Shown: positions 1 to 8,195, numbered from the stretch's first letter. The stretch: 64,000 nt of DNA from Balneolaceae bacterium (GCA_017640605.1 JAEPQH010000005.1:62001-126000), one strand, 5' to 3'. Numbers and translations: made by a program. Notes: generated by a model not told the origin, from the sequence alone.

Positions 1-1255
1 ATAACCCTTTATCGTTTACAGGATCGTATCCTTTAAAGCCATTACGGAGTTTATCATTCCAACTTGCCCAGCCATGCTCCGAAAATCCTGCCGGTTTATA
101 TTCTCCGCCCCAAGGCTCTGCGATAAGAATAGCATTAGGATTGATTTTTTTTGCTTCTTGTTTGATCTGATCTACCGTTTCCCAATCAATAATTCCGGCC
201 AGATCGAATCGAAACCCATCAATATGAAACTCTTCCATCCAATATTTCACCGATTCCACGATTAGTTTTCGGGCATTTGGATTTCGTGTGTTGATGTCGT
301 TACCCGTCCAACTATCGTTTAAATAGTTCCCATGATCGTCTAACCGGAAGTACTCATCTTTAGCCGTGTATTTAAGTGGATTCAAATCATATTGCGAAGC
401 ATGATTGTAAACCACATCCATAATTACGGATATTCCTTCGGCATGCAGGCGTTTAACTAATTCCTTTAATTCGTTTATGGCATTGATATTACGCCCTACA
501 GCTGAACCATGATTTAGGCTTCCATCCGATGCATAAATAGTCTCCGGACAGAAGAAAAAGGAAGTCATATATCCCCAATAATTCTTGCTGTAATGGTTCC
601 AGGTATTTGTTAAACCGGATGAGATAGTTGTACCAAAAGGCGGTTCGAAGTAGGCAAATTTTTGAAGGGGTAGAAACTCAACACAATTTACGCCCAGCTT
701 TTTTAGATGTTTGATTCCGCCAACTTCTGCTTGCCAAAAATCGTTGTACACGCCCTGTACGTATGTTTTTGCTGATGGGTGTGCGACTAAATCCTTGATG
801 TGTGTTTCGTAGATTACTAAATCACGAATATCTTTCGGTGCCTGAAAAGTATCATCTTCCCAGTCAAATACGTGCGGCTTTATAATCTTTGTTTTAGCAA
901 AACCCAGATAATGGTTTCGAGAGGTTACAAGCTTGCTGAATGGATCAGCTATATATTTATCGGTCCATTCAAATTTTGGCGATTTCTCATTTACATCCAA
1001 CTTGTAGGCATACCATGAATCAACGATATCAAGGGAAGGGAAGAAGTAATTCCAAATTCCTTCGTCATCTTTAAGCATTTTAAAATCAGTGCCATACAAA
1101 TGCTCATAATTATCATAAAAAACGATTTGTACCTGATCGGCTTTAGGAGCAAACAATCGGAATACAATACCGTCTTCCAGAATGGTATAGCCAAGTGCGT
1201 AATTTTTAAAATCGATGGTGCGGGTTGATCTCTCTTTGAGTTTAATTGCTACCAT
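1..1255 (-). CDS. Pullulanase / GH13 debranching-type alpha-amylase, C-terminus cut by window edge
   Basis: Partial gene reading leftward off the window; 418 codons are open from the ATG at 1253-1255. The N-terminus (about residues 20-125) looks like the CBM48/early-set beta-sandwich of type I pullulanases. The GH13 barrel follows: NYWGY near 225, region I DVVYNH at 280-285, region II DGFRFDLAG at 346-354 with the nucleophile Asp351, and region III IAEPWG with the general acid Glu380. Region IV lies outside the window. The expected role is hydrolysis of alpha-1,6 branch points in glycogen, starch or pullulan. No signal peptide is visible, so I infer a cytoplasmic enzyme. The ATG is 1 bp after the metG stop, so the two are very likely co-transcribed. 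A cyclomaltodextrinase or other GH13 is possible but less likely. Confidence 0.9.
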   Translation of the reverse strand, partial: MVAIKLKERSTRTIDFKNYALGYTILEDGIVFRLFAPKADQVQIVFYDNYEHLYGTDFKMLKDDEGIWNYFFPSLDIVDSWYAYKLDVNEKSPKFEWTDKYIADPFSKLVTSRNHYLGFAKTKIIKPHVFDWEDDTFQAPKDIRDLVIYETHIKDLVAHPSAKTYVQGVYNDFWQAEVGGIKHLKKLGVNCVEFLPLQKFAYFEPPFGTTISSGLTNTWNHYSKNYWGYMTSFFFCPETIYASDGSLNHGSAVGRNINAINELKELVKRLHAEGISVIMDVVYNHASQYDLNPLKYTAKDEYFRLDDHGNYLNDSWTGNDINTRNPNARKLIVESVKYWMEEFHIDGFRFDLAGIIDWETVDQIKQEAKKINPNAILIAEPWGGEYKPAGFSEHGWASWNDKLRNGFKGYDPVNDKGL

Positions 1256-1256
1256 T

Positions 1257-3290
1257 TTAGGAGATAGAACTTCCATTTTCGGCCTCGGTCTCGACAAACT
1301 TCAGATTACCTTCACTATCTTCGGCCATTAAAATCATCCCTTTGCTTTCTACACCCATCAATTTTTTGGGAGAAAGGTTTGCAACCACACATACTTTCTG
1401 GCCAACCAGAGTCGACACATCAACATGTTTTGCAATACCTGAAACAATGGTTCTTGTTTCAATGCCAATATCTACATGAAGTTTGAGTAGTTTATCGGAC
1501 TTAGGAATGCGTTCTGAAGCTAAAATTTCGCCTGCTCGCAAATCAATATTCATAAAATCCCCAAACTCAATATTCTTTTTGAGTGGCGGGTAGTTAATGG
1601 CAGGATCATTTGCTGCAGCACGTTCTTCTAATCGTTTAATTTGAGCTTCGATTTGTTCGTTTTCAACTTTTGTGAATAGTACTTCGCCCGCATCAACAGC
1701 TGTTCCGGCGGGAATCATTTCCTCAGTAATTTGAACCCAAGAAATTTCATCATTCATCCCAAGTTGTGTTCGTAATTTTTTCATGGAATCCGGGAGTACG
1801 GGATCCATTAATACACCAAGCGCTGCACAAATTTGATTACTCACGTACAACGTATTGTTACATGCCTGTGGATTGTCCTTTCGGGTTTTCCATGGCTCTG
1901 TCTCGGTAAAATATTTGTTACCAACACGAGCTAAATTCAAGCTTTCCTGAATGGCTTCTTTGAATTTAAAGGATTCAAATGCAGCGGTGACTTTTTCTTT
2001 CTGCTGTTGAATCGCTTTTAAAGCTTCCAAATCAGTTTCTGATGGATTTACCAATTCCGGTACTTTACCATCTGCAAATTTTTGGGTGAAGGAAAGCGCG
2101 CGAAACACAAAATTACCCAACACAGCAGCTAGTTCGTTGTTCACGCGTGCTTGGAAGTCGCTCCAGGAAAAATCAGAATCTTTACTCTCTGGGAGGGTGG
2201 TCCCTAAGGCATAGCGAAGTAAATCAGGTTCAAAATCCTCTAGATATTCGTGTAACCAAACTGCCCAACCGCGTGATGTGGATAGTTTCTTGCCTTCTAA
2301 ATTCAGAAATTCATTAGCAGGAACATTCTTTGGTAATACATATTCGCCATGTTCCATTAACATGATGGGAAACATGATGCAATGAAATACAATATTGTCT
2401 TTCCCGATAAAATGATAAAGCTCGCAATCTTGATTCTGCCAATAGTCTTTCCAAGCTTCGGGGTTTCCTTGCTCTGTCGCCCATTCTTTGGTAGCTGAAA
2501 TGTATCCGATAGGCGCATCGAACCAAACGTATAGTACTTTGCCCTTGGCTTCTTCTAACGGAACCGGTACTCCCCAGCTTAAATCTCGCGTTGCCGCCCG
2601 ATCTGCAAGACCATCCTGCAACCAACTTTTAACCTGACCCATTACATTGGGTTTCCAATTCTCCCGAGTGTTTAGCCACTCTTCAAATTTGGGCTGAATA
2701 TCTCCCAATGGCATATACCAGTGCTCCGTTTCTTTGAGCTCGGGTTTTTCACCACTAAGCGCACTCACTGGATTTATCAACTCGGTAGGAGAGAGACTTG
2801 CTCCACATTTCTCGCACTGGTCCCCATAGGCTTCCTCGTATCCACAATTAGGACAGGTTCCTTTCACATAGCGATCGGGCAAAAACATGTCTGATTTGGC
2901 ATCATACAATTGCTGCTCAGTTTTCTTTTTGAAGAAGCCTTTATCGTAGAGCGTTGTAAAAATCGCCTGCGATGTTTCGTGATGTACTTTGGATGAGGTC
3001 CGGCCATAATAATCGAAGGCAATTCCGAAATCCTCGAATACCTTTTTGTTCATCTCATGATAGCGATCCACAATATCTTGCGGCTTTACGCCTTCCTTTT
3101 CGGCTGCAATGGTAATGGGAACTCCATGTTCATCAGATCCACAAATAAAAACGACATCATCGCCATTTAAGCGCTTGTATCGGCAGTAAAAATCTGGGGT
3201 AAGGTAGGCCCCGGCAAGGTGACCTAAATGAAGTGGACCGTTTGCATAGGGGAGCGCCGCGGTAACTAAAATCTTTTTCTTTTCGTTCAT
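1257..3290 (-). CDS. metG: Methionine-tRNA ligase
   Basis: Class I aminoacyl-tRNA synthetase that charges tRNA-Met, 677 residues. Visible landmarks are the HLGH signature at 21-24, a zinc knuckle with Cys146, Cys149, Cys159 and Cys162, the substrate-pocket stretch YVWFDAPIGYISA, and KLSTS as the KMSKS-type loop. The last ~100 residues form the EMAP/Trbp111-like tRNA-binding domain (FMNIDLRAGEI onward) found in long dimeric MetG proteins. Length and domain order are normal. It is the first gene of a minus-strand pair with the pullulanase gene. Its 5' side is a 375-bp repeat-bearing gap. Confidence 0.98.
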   Translation of the reverse strand: MNEKKKILVTAALPYANGPLHLGHLAGAYLTPDFYCRYKRLNGDDVVFICGSDEHGVPITIAAEKEGVKPQDIVDRYHEMNKKVFEDFGIAFDYYGRTSSKVHHETSQAIFTTLYDKGFFKKKTEQQLYDAKSDMFLPDRYVKGTCPNCGYEEAYGDQCEKCGASLSPTELINPVSALSGEKPELKETEHWYMPLGDIQPKFEEWLNTRENWKPNVMGQVKSWLQDGLADRAATRDLSWGVPVPLEEAKGKVLYVWFDAPIGYISATKEWATEQGNPEAWKDYWQNQDCELYHFIGKDNIVFHCIMFPIMLMEHGEYVLPKNVPANEFLNLEGKKLSTSRGWAVWLHEYLEDFEPDLLRYALGTTLPESKDSDFSWSDFQARVNNELAAVLGNFVFRALSFTQKFADGKVPELVNPSETDLEALKAIQQQKEKVTAAFESFKFKEAIQESLNLARVGNKYFTETEPWKTRKDNPQACNNTLYVSNQICAALGVLMDPVLPDSMKKLRTQLGMNDEISWVQITEEMIPAGTAVDAGEVLFTKVENEQIEAQIKRLEERAAANDPAINYPPLKKNIEFGDFMNIDLRAGEILASERIPKSDKLLKLHVDIGIETRTIVSGIAKHVDVSTLVGQKVCVVANLSPKKLMGVESKGMILMAEDSEGNLKFVETEAENGSSIS

Positions 3291-3433
3291 AGATGCTATT
3301 TGAAACGTTCTGGTGCGCGAAGATAATGAAAGGATGGGTTAATTATGAATGGTGAGTGTGGGAATTTTGGTATTGTGAGATACGACGAACGAAAAACGAC
3401 TAACGACGAATGACAAACGTTTGGCTTGAAATA

Positions 3434-3571
3434 TTATAACTGTTCCAAGCTAGCCTGAACAGTCTTTTTAAAATTTTCACTGTTAATGCAAGGCTCTTTG
3501 TAGCTGAATTCATTTACAGACATTATATTATTACGGATTTCCTCCCACGTTGGTCGTTCGTCATATACCAT
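3434..3571 (-). CDS. Possible small ORF or gene remnant (45 aa)
   Basis: An ATG at 3569-3571 opens a 45-codon frame ending in TAA at 3434-3436. The product is acidic and protein-like (it includes DERPTWEEIRNN and FKKTVQASLEQL) with no low-complexity bias, which is unusual for chance ORFs in this AT-rich gap. Its start lies inside an AACGA-type repeat. I recognise no family. It may be a genuine small gene, the C-terminal relic of a lost gene with a fortuitous ATG, or chance. Confidence 0.25.
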   Translation of the reverse strand: MVYDERPTWEEIRNNIMSVNEFSYKEPCINSENFKKTVQASLEQL

Positions 3572-3630
3572 TCGTCGATAATTACTCAGCTGTATGGATG
3601 TTAATTCTAATGGTAAATTTAATCATAAAA

Positions 3631-3649
3631 CGATATCATTATGATATCA
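3631..3649. promoter_or_regulatory. Palindromic operator candidate upstream of the FitA-like antitoxin
   Basis: The dyad GATATCATTATGATATC lies roughly 15-20 bp before the antitoxin ATG at 3666. RHH antitoxins of the FitA/VapB type, with their toxin, repress their own promoter by binding such inverted repeats. The site is seen in the sequence; the function is inferred from position. Confidence 0.4.
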
Positions 3650-3665
3650 ATTAAAATGTAGATTT

Positions 3666-3905
3666 ATGCCAGACGTATTAATTCGAAATATTGATGAAAA
3701 AACACTTGAAAAGTTAAAAGCTAAAGCCGCCGCCAATAATCGATCGCTACAAAATGAGCTTCATGAGATGATTGCAAGACATGCAGGTTATGATTTAGAG
3801 AAATTCAAAAATATCGTTAAAGAAACAATTGAAGATTACAAAGCCAATGGAATCAAACATTCCGACAGTGTTGAAATTATTCGAGAATTGAGAGATAGTC
3901 GATGA
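3666..3905 (+). CDS. FitA/VapB-like ribbon-helix-helix antitoxin
   Basis: A 79-residue protein. The N-terminal ~40 residues (MPDVLIRNIDE, then RSLQNELHEMIARHAG) match the FitA-type ribbon-helix-helix DNA-binding fold. The rest would be the toxin-wrapping tail. It overlaps the following PIN-domain gene by 4 bp (ATGA), the usual layout of type II toxin-antitoxin operons with the antitoxin first. The expected role is to neutralise the PIN ribonuclease and repress the operon, probably through the palindrome just upstream. Confidence 0.88.
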   Translation: MPDVLIRNIDEKTLEKLKAKAAANNRSLQNELHEMIARHAGYDLEKFKNIVKETIEDYKANGIKHSDSVEIIRELRDSR

Positions 3906-4315
3906 ACGCAGTTCTAGATGCTTCTGTGGTTGCAAAAATGTTGTTTTATGAGGAGGGTACTGAACTTGTTCAGGAGTTGTTAGCCAATATTCAGGAACTT
4001 TACCAACCAGCGATTTTCCCTATCGAAATGAACGCAATCATTTCAAAAAAGTATCGAATACGTGAGATAGATCTTGAAATTGCAGAATTAAAGCATGAAG
4101 AGTTAAAACAACATGAATTTGAACTCATAACTCACGCTTTAATTCTTGATAAAGCTTTTGAAATCACTACGCAGTTACCTGTTTCCTACTACGATGCCCT
4201 TTATGTGGCAACAGCAGTGTTCACCGAATCGACTCTTTATACCGCCGATGAACGTCTCGTCCGAGGGCTTTCGACTACCAAATTATCTAAATATGTGAAG
4301 AGTGTTTATGGGTGA
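3902..4315 (+). CDS. PIN-domain ribonuclease toxin (VapC/FitB-like)
   Basis: A 137-residue PIN-domain protein. The four acidic residues expected for Mg2+-dependent RNA cleavage are present: Asp6, Glu42, Asp98 (in YYDALYVA) and Asp116 (in TADERL). Length and spacing are typical of VapC/FitB toxins, which cleave tRNA or rRNA when released from the antitoxin. It is translationally coupled to the RHH antitoxin. Nothing suggests inactivation. The RNA target cannot be read from sequence. Confidence 0.88.
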   Translation: MNAVLDASVVAKMLFYEEGTELVQELLANIQELYQPAIFPIEMNAIISKKYRIREIDLEIAELKHEELKQHEFELITHALILDKAFEITTQLPVSYYDALYVATAVFTESTLYTADERLVRGLSTTKLSKYVKSVYG

Positions 4316-4414
4316 TCATTTCGAAGCTCGAGTTTATGAATTGCTTGCCCGACTTGTACATTGGAAAGGAAGGGAAAGTTTGACGGCACCTGAGCAATGA
4401 AATTCAAATTTTAA

Positions 4415-4519
4415 GCTGGTTTTGTGGATGAACCTGATCATTGGAGATATTCTTCAGCCAGAAATTACAAATCGATGAATGGATTGATTAAAGTAAGTAT
4501 CTCTGATGAGCGAAAATGA
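4415..4519 (+). pseudogene. C-terminal relic of a REP-associated tyrosine transposase (RAYT / IS200-like)
   Basis: In frame from 4415 to a TGA at 4517-4519 the translation begins AGFVDEPDHWRYSSARNY and continues for about 34 residues. This is the conserved end of the Y1/RAYT transposase family, which typically reads NPVKAGFV, a short acidic segment, then W-x-x-SSA-x-x-Y. The codon before the Ala is TAA where the family usually has Lys or Arg, and nothing upstream matches the catalytic HUH/Tyr part. It is therefore a broken fragment. REP-like palindromes lie within 70 bp downstream, as expected for a RAYT locus. Confidence 0.75.
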
Positions 4520-4538
4520 ACGAAGGAATTGTAACCTC

Positions 4539-4583
4539 GAAGCTGGAGCTTCTAGACTGTATTCCCAACGAGGACGTTGGGAA
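4539..4583. repeat. REP-like double palindrome
   Basis: There are two adjacent hairpins. The first (4539-4552) has 6-bp arms GAAGCT/AGCTTC around GG. The second (4562-4583) has 8-bp arms TTCCCAAC/GTTGGGAA around a 6-nt loop GAGGAC, followed by CGAGG. Hairpins of this kind followed by a short conserved tail are the substrates and signatures of RAYT transposases, and a RAYT remnant sits just upstream. Confidence 0.65.
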
Positions 4584-4629
4584 CGAGGTGAAGTTTAACT
4601 TTACAGGAGTATGTGGTTATCAAGTTTTG

Positions 4630-5016
4630 CTATTCAATTAACTCAAAGTACAAGTGCTTTTGCATTAATTTAAAATGCTTATCAAAAGTGAATAAAGTCA
4701 GCTTATTCTGGATTACCTGATTAAGAATGATGAGGTCAGGTATTCCAACATTATTAATTTCATTCTTTAGATTCATGAGCTGGTATTCTCGTATAATATC
4801 CCAATCAATGTTTAACGGAATTCTATTTACTGCTTGAAGTTCTTCAACTACAGAATCATGGTTTTGATGAATTAAAAAAGGTATGAGTTCTGTGAGAATT
4901 AAATCATTTGTACAAATTAAATCTTCTTCGATAAGTCTATCAAGAATATCGTTATTACCCTTTTTGAAGTAATCAATCCAAACGGAAGAATCGACTATTA
5001 CCTGATAACTTTGCAT
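4630..5016 (-). CDS. vapC: PIN-domain ribonuclease toxin (VapC-like)
   Basis: A 128-residue PIN-domain protein with the acidic residues Asp9, Glu43, Asp94 (in GIPDLIIL) and Asp112 (in TFDKHF). It is the second gene of a minus-strand pair. Its ATG overlaps the stop of the VapB-like antitoxin by 1 bp (TAATG), implying translational coupling. The expected activity is endoribonuclease against tRNA or rRNA. It is not a close duplicate of the PIN toxin at 3902-4315; only the fold motifs are shared. Confidence 0.9.
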   Translation of the reverse strand: MQSYQVIVDSSVWIDYFKKGNNDILDRLIEEDLICTNDLILTELIPFLIHQNHDSVVEELQAVNRIPLNIDWDIIREYQLMNLKNEINNVGIPDLIILNQVIQNKLTLFTFDKHFKLMQKHLYFELIE

Positions 5017-5207
5017 TACCGCTGGCGGTTTTTATCAAGATCGATGTTCAGATCGATGGTTCCTTTTCTTGTCAGTAAACGCTTTCTCTTTGCGCGTTGA
5101 ATCTGACTCTTTAGCGCTTCATTTACCGCCTGATTTTTGGTTTTTGCACCGGTCAATTTCATTACTTCATCTAATAATTCTTGCTGTATGTCAATGGTAG
5201 TTCTCAT
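5016..5207 (-). CDS. vapB: VapB-type antitoxin
   Basis: A 63-residue antitoxin. I place the start at the ATG at 5205-5207 because MRTTIDIQQELLDEVMKLTG is the standard start of this VapB family. The longer frame to 5270 adds 21 residues that do not look like it. The N-terminal ribbon-helix-helix half should bind DNA and the basic then acidic C-terminal tail should occupy the VapC active site. Upstream, short TGATG direct repeats (about 5212-5243) may contribute to autoregulation. Confidence 0.85.
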   Translation of the reverse strand: MRTTIDIQQELLDEVMKLTGAKTKNQAVNEALKSQIQRAKRKRLLTRKGTIDLNIDLDKNRQR

Positions 5208-5286
5208 ATATAATGATGTATTGATGCATAAATAATGATGCAAATTATATGATTTAGCTTCAAAAAACAATCAACAGGATTTAAAC

Positions 5287-5412
5287 ATTCACGATCTCGA
5301 TAGTTTCCCGGAAATTTGGTTCCTGAATCTTTAGCTAGAGAACGCTTCGTCGCGAGCTCCCCGAAACTAGATACATTCACGAGCGGAGCGACGTGATCTA
5401 TAGATTGTGAAT
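5287..5412. repeat. Imperfect 126-bp palindrome
   Basis: The outer arms ATTCACGATCT (5287-5297) and AGATTGTGAAT (5402-5412) are inverted repeats matching at 10 of 11 positions. Inside them GATAGTTTC (about 5300-5308) faces GAAACTAGAT (about 5363-5372). There is no coding capacity. The shape suggests a degraded MITE-like or REP-cluster element. Confidence 0.45.
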
Positions 5413-5500
5413 ATTAGTTGGCTAAATGAAACTGAGATTTCCAGGGAATCTTTTCACTGAGTTCATTGGATTCCTCGCAAATAGTAGCAACAATCTTGCG

Positions 5501-5565
5501 CAAGCGTCCGCTTGTGCAAAATCAAATTCATTTAATGTAGAGGGCATGGTCCAAGCGGACGCTTG
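5501..5565. repeat. Facing pair of REP-like units (BIME-like)
   Basis: CAAGCGTCCGCTTG at 5501-5514 and CAAGCGGACGCTTG at 5552-5565 are exact reverse complements over 14 bp. Each unit is also a near-palindrome (CAAGCG-TC-CGCTTG). Two REP units in opposite orientation separated by ~37 bp is the layout of bacterial interspersed mosaic elements. The pair lies about 1 kb from the RAYT remnant, but its unit differs from the hairpins next to that remnant. Confidence 0.6.
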
Positions 5566-5644
5566 AACCAGCTTAGGGAATCGTAGGAAATTTTATTCGA
5601 CTTTCATCTTCAACCAATCGTCGTTCGTCGTTAACCTTTCGTCA

Positions 5645-7201
5645 CTACGGATATACATAACTTGCTTCGAAACTCAATGGAATTCCTATCCACCAGTACA
5701 CGAGTAGGAAGATTGTCCATGTGATTCCGAAGATGATGGAGTAGGGGAGCATCATCGAAATGAGAGTTCCAATACCGGTATTTTTTACGTACCGCTGACA
5801 GAAAACCACCACTAAGGGAAAGTAGGGCAATAATGGAGTGATGATATTGGAAACCGAATCGCCCACACGATAAGCAGCTTGGGTTAAATCAGGAGAAATT
5901 CCCAATTGCATCAACATAGGGACAAAAATTGGAGCAATAAGCGCCCATTTTGCGGATGCTGAACCTACCAGCAAGTTTACCGAAGCACTTAGAATTATGA
6001 TTCCAACAATGGTTATTTGTCCGGGAAGGGCTAATGATTGCAGGAATTGAGCACCTTTTAAAGCCACTAATAATCCAATATTAGAGGTCGCAAAGGCATC
6101 AATAAACAAGGCACAGAAAAAGGCCATTACAATATAATATCCCATGCTCTGCATCGATTTGGTCATATTATCGATCATGTCTTTGGAGCTGGAGTATTTA
6201 CCGGAAACAATGCCATACACGACGCCCGGAATCAACAGAAAAACGAAAATAAGCGGTACAATGGCTTGCATTAACGGAGCATTGAACGAAGTAAGCGACA
6301 TCAACTCTGGATCCACCATGTCGGGACCACGAAGGGCAGAATCAGCGGGAACGGCCCAAGCAATTAAGCCAACAACACCAAGTAGCATAGCACCGAAACC
6401 CATCCAGAAAGCTCGGGATTCTTTGGCAGATACCTCTTCCATTTGAGGCATTTCTTCTTCATCGCCATCTACTTTGGTATCTGCTAAGCGTGGTTCCACA
6501 ATTTTATCGGTTACAAACCAACCAACGGATACAATTAGCACGGAAGAAATCCCCGTAAAATAAATGTTGTTCAATGGATTCAGAGCGATTTCCGGATCTA
6601 AAATCCTTGCAGCCTCTAAGGTGAAGCTCATAATAAGTGGATCAATAGCAGAAGGGATAAAGTTGGCTGCAAATCCACCGGAAACTCCGGCAAATGCAGC
6701 TGCAATACCGGCTAATGGATGTCTACCAGCCGCATAAAAAATCACTCCACCTAATGGAATCACCAAAATATAACCGGCATCAGCGGCAGTATGACTCACA
6801 ATCGCAATTAAAATAAGCATTGGAGTGAGCAACATTTTTGGAGTGACGTTCAACAGCTTTTTTAGCCCGGCATCAATCCAACCGGAATTTTCAGCGACTC
6901 CAACACCAAGCATGGCAACCAAAACAATTCCTAGTGGAGCAAATCCGGTAAATGTGCCCACCATGGTAGCGAAGAAGTTGGCCAATGCTGTACCTGTGAG
7001 TAGGTTATTTACTCGAAGTTCGTCGCCAGTAAGAGGATGGACTTCCCCAAAATCGATGGGAGCGAGTAAGGCGGATAATACCCAAACAAACACCATCAAA
7101 TAGAAGAAGAGGATGGCCGGATCAGGGAGTTTATTCCCACTTTTTTCAATTGCATTTAAAAATCGATTAAATAATGTGGGCTTAGCGGCTTCCGTACTCA
7201 T
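5645..7201 (-). CDS. AbgT-family transporter (p-aminobenzoyl-glutamate transporter-like)
   Basis: A 518-residue inner-membrane protein with about 11-13 hydrophobic segments. The start (FLNAIEKSGNKLPDPAILFF) is the AbgT signature. The conserved GSASAKWALIAPIFVPML and the late VGDSVSNIITPLLPYFPLV segments also fit the family. AbgT proteins import p-aminobenzoyl-glutamate or export antimetabolites such as sulfonamides, using ion gradients. Which applies here cannot be told. It stands alone on the minus strand, 104 bp after mscS, and ends in an AACGA-type repeat. Confidence 0.92.
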   Translation of the reverse strand: MSTEAAKPTLFNRFLNAIEKSGNKLPDPAILFFYLMVFVWVLSALLAPIDFGEVHPLTGDELRVNNLLTGTALANFFATMVGTFTGFAPLGIVLVAMLGVGVAENSGWIDAGLKKLLNVTPKMLLTPMLILIAIVSHTAADAGYILVIPLGGVIFYAAGRHPLAGIAAAFAGVSGGFAANFIPSAIDPLIMSFTLEAARILDPEIALNPLNNIYFTGISSVLIVSVGWFVTDKIVEPRLADTKVDGDEEEMPQMEEVSAKESRAFWMGFGAMLLGVVGLIAWAVPADSALRGPDMVDPELMSLTSFNAPLMQAIVPLIFVFLLIPGVVYGIVSGKYSSSKDMIDNMTKSMQSMGYYIVMAFFCALFIDAFATSNIGLLVALKGAQFLQSLALPGQITIVGIIILSASVNLLVGSASAKWALIAPIFVPMLMQLGISPDLTQAAYRVGDSVSNIITPLLPYFPLVVVFCQRYVKNTGIGTLISMMLPYSIIFGITWTIFLLVYWWIGIPLSFEASYVYP

Positions 7202-7305
7202 CTAGTTGATTTGGTTGATTAAAATTTTGGCTAAAAATAAGCGGATTTATAGAATTGACAAGACAAAAATACTTGTTATTTGATGATCGAAATAGAGAAG
7301 CTAAT

Positions 7306-8172
7306 TCATTGCTCGGCAAAAGTCTGAACTTTTAAAGGTTCGATAGTAATAGTTTCAAAAGGCATAGCAATATTATGTTGATTGAAGGCCTTAAAAATCT
7401 GCTCCCTTAATTTTGCTTTAAGAGAAAGATGTTCCCTTTCGTGATGAATCCATGCCCGTAGTTCCAGTAACACATTGTAATCATTCAACGCTTTTACGAT
7501 AACTTCGGGTTGTGGGGTAGTCATGTAGACATCAGTATTTTCAACTAATTCAAGAAGTATAGCTCTGGCTTTGTCGATATCTTCCTCAACACCAATGGTT
7601 ACTTCAATATCAATTCTAAGGTGCGGGAAGTTGGTGTAAGAACTCACGGTTTTGTTGATTACATCCACATTGGGAACGGCCAGCATTTTACCATCTACCG
7701 TGACAATTCGGGTACTCCTTAATGTGATACGATCTACTTTTCCATATTTACCGTCAATTTCCACCAGATCACCAATCACGAAGGGGCGATCAAGAAAAAT
7801 GATGATTCCTGAAATGATGTTTGAAAGTGAGTCGCGGGCAGCAAATCCAATCGTTAAACCAACAATACCAAGAGAAGTAAGAATAGCCGAAGTTTTAATG
7901 CCTATTGAATCAAGAGCTGTAACCGCGCCAAAAATTAAAATGGTGTACTTAATAATGGAATTAATGAAAATACTGCTGGTTTCATCGAGTTTGGATCGTT
8001 CAAAAATGGGTTTCGAAGCAAATTTGATGATCCTCCACACCAAATAAAAGACTGCGAATACGCTTACTGCAATCAAGAGATTTACAACGGCATCTGCGAG
8101 CCAACTACCAATCAGTTCCGGGTCGAATATCGAGGATAGCTTATCGGTTAATGAAGTAAGAAATTCGTTCAT
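7306..8172 (-). CDS. Small-conductance mechanosensitive channel (MscS family)
   Basis: A 288-residue MscS-type channel. An N-terminal amphipathic segment is followed by membrane helices near 25-50 and 65-90. The pore-lining TM3 (residues ~95-130, with LGIVGLTIGFAARDSLSNII) leads into the beta-domain (DRPFVIGDLVEIDGKYGKV) and the alpha/beta C-terminal domain. Length matches E. coli MscS. The role is release of solutes during hypo-osmotic shock. It follows the SpoU methyltransferase by 23 bp on the same strand and may share its transcript. Confidence 0.93.
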   Translation of the reverse strand: MNEFLTSLTDKLSSIFDPELIGSWLADAVVNLLIAVSVFAVFYLVWRIIKFASKPIFERSKLDETSSIFINSIIKYTILIFGAVTALDSIGIKTSAILTSLGIVGLTIGFAARDSLSNIISGIIIFLDRPFVIGDLVEIDGKYGKVDRITLRSTRIVTVDGKMLAVPNVDVINKTVSSYTNFPHLRIDIEVTIGVEEDIDKARAILLELVENTDVYMTTPQPEVIVKALNDYNVLLELRAWIHHEREHLSLKAKLREQIFKAFNQHNIAMPFETITIEPLKVQTFAEQ

Positions 8173-8195
8173 AATTTTTAGAATTACGTTATCAG

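Larger units (their letters stand above)
3291..3665. other. 375-bp gap with AACGA-type repeats and a small minus-strand ORF
   Basis: This divergent region lies between metG (minus) and a FitA-like antitoxin (plus). It holds two stretches of the AACGA/TAACGA-type repeat seen elsewhere in the window (3382-3419 and roughly 3551-3576) and a 45-codon minus-strand ORF described separately. Just before the antitoxin is a dyad at about 3631-3649 (GATATCATTATGATATC), a plausible operator for an autoregulating toxin-antitoxin operon. No RNA gene is recognised. Confidence 0.5.
4316..4629. other. Gap between convergent toxin genes with transposase relic and REP-like palindromes
   Basis: This 314-bp stretch lies between the stop codons of two PIN toxin genes. 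Its left part (4316-4414) shows no supported feature. Then come a RAYT-like transposase C-terminal relic (4415-4519), a small palindrome (4539-4552) and a REP-like hairpin (4562-4583). The contents fit a decayed REP/RAYT insertion site. Confidence 0.6.
5208..5644. other. 437-bp gap rich in palindromic repeats
   Basis: This region lies between the vapB start and the abgT stop. I find no gene in it. It contains an imperfect palindrome (5287-5412), a facing pair of 14-bp REP-like units (5501-5514 and 5552-5565), and an AACGA-type repeat at 5617-5645 that reaches the abgT stop. The TGATG repeats at about 5212-5243 lie in the vapB leader. Confidence 0.6.

Noticed and set aside
7652-8047. 131-codon frame antisense to mscS
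   Set aside because: A shadow of a conserved gene; its composition follows the opposite strand's codons.
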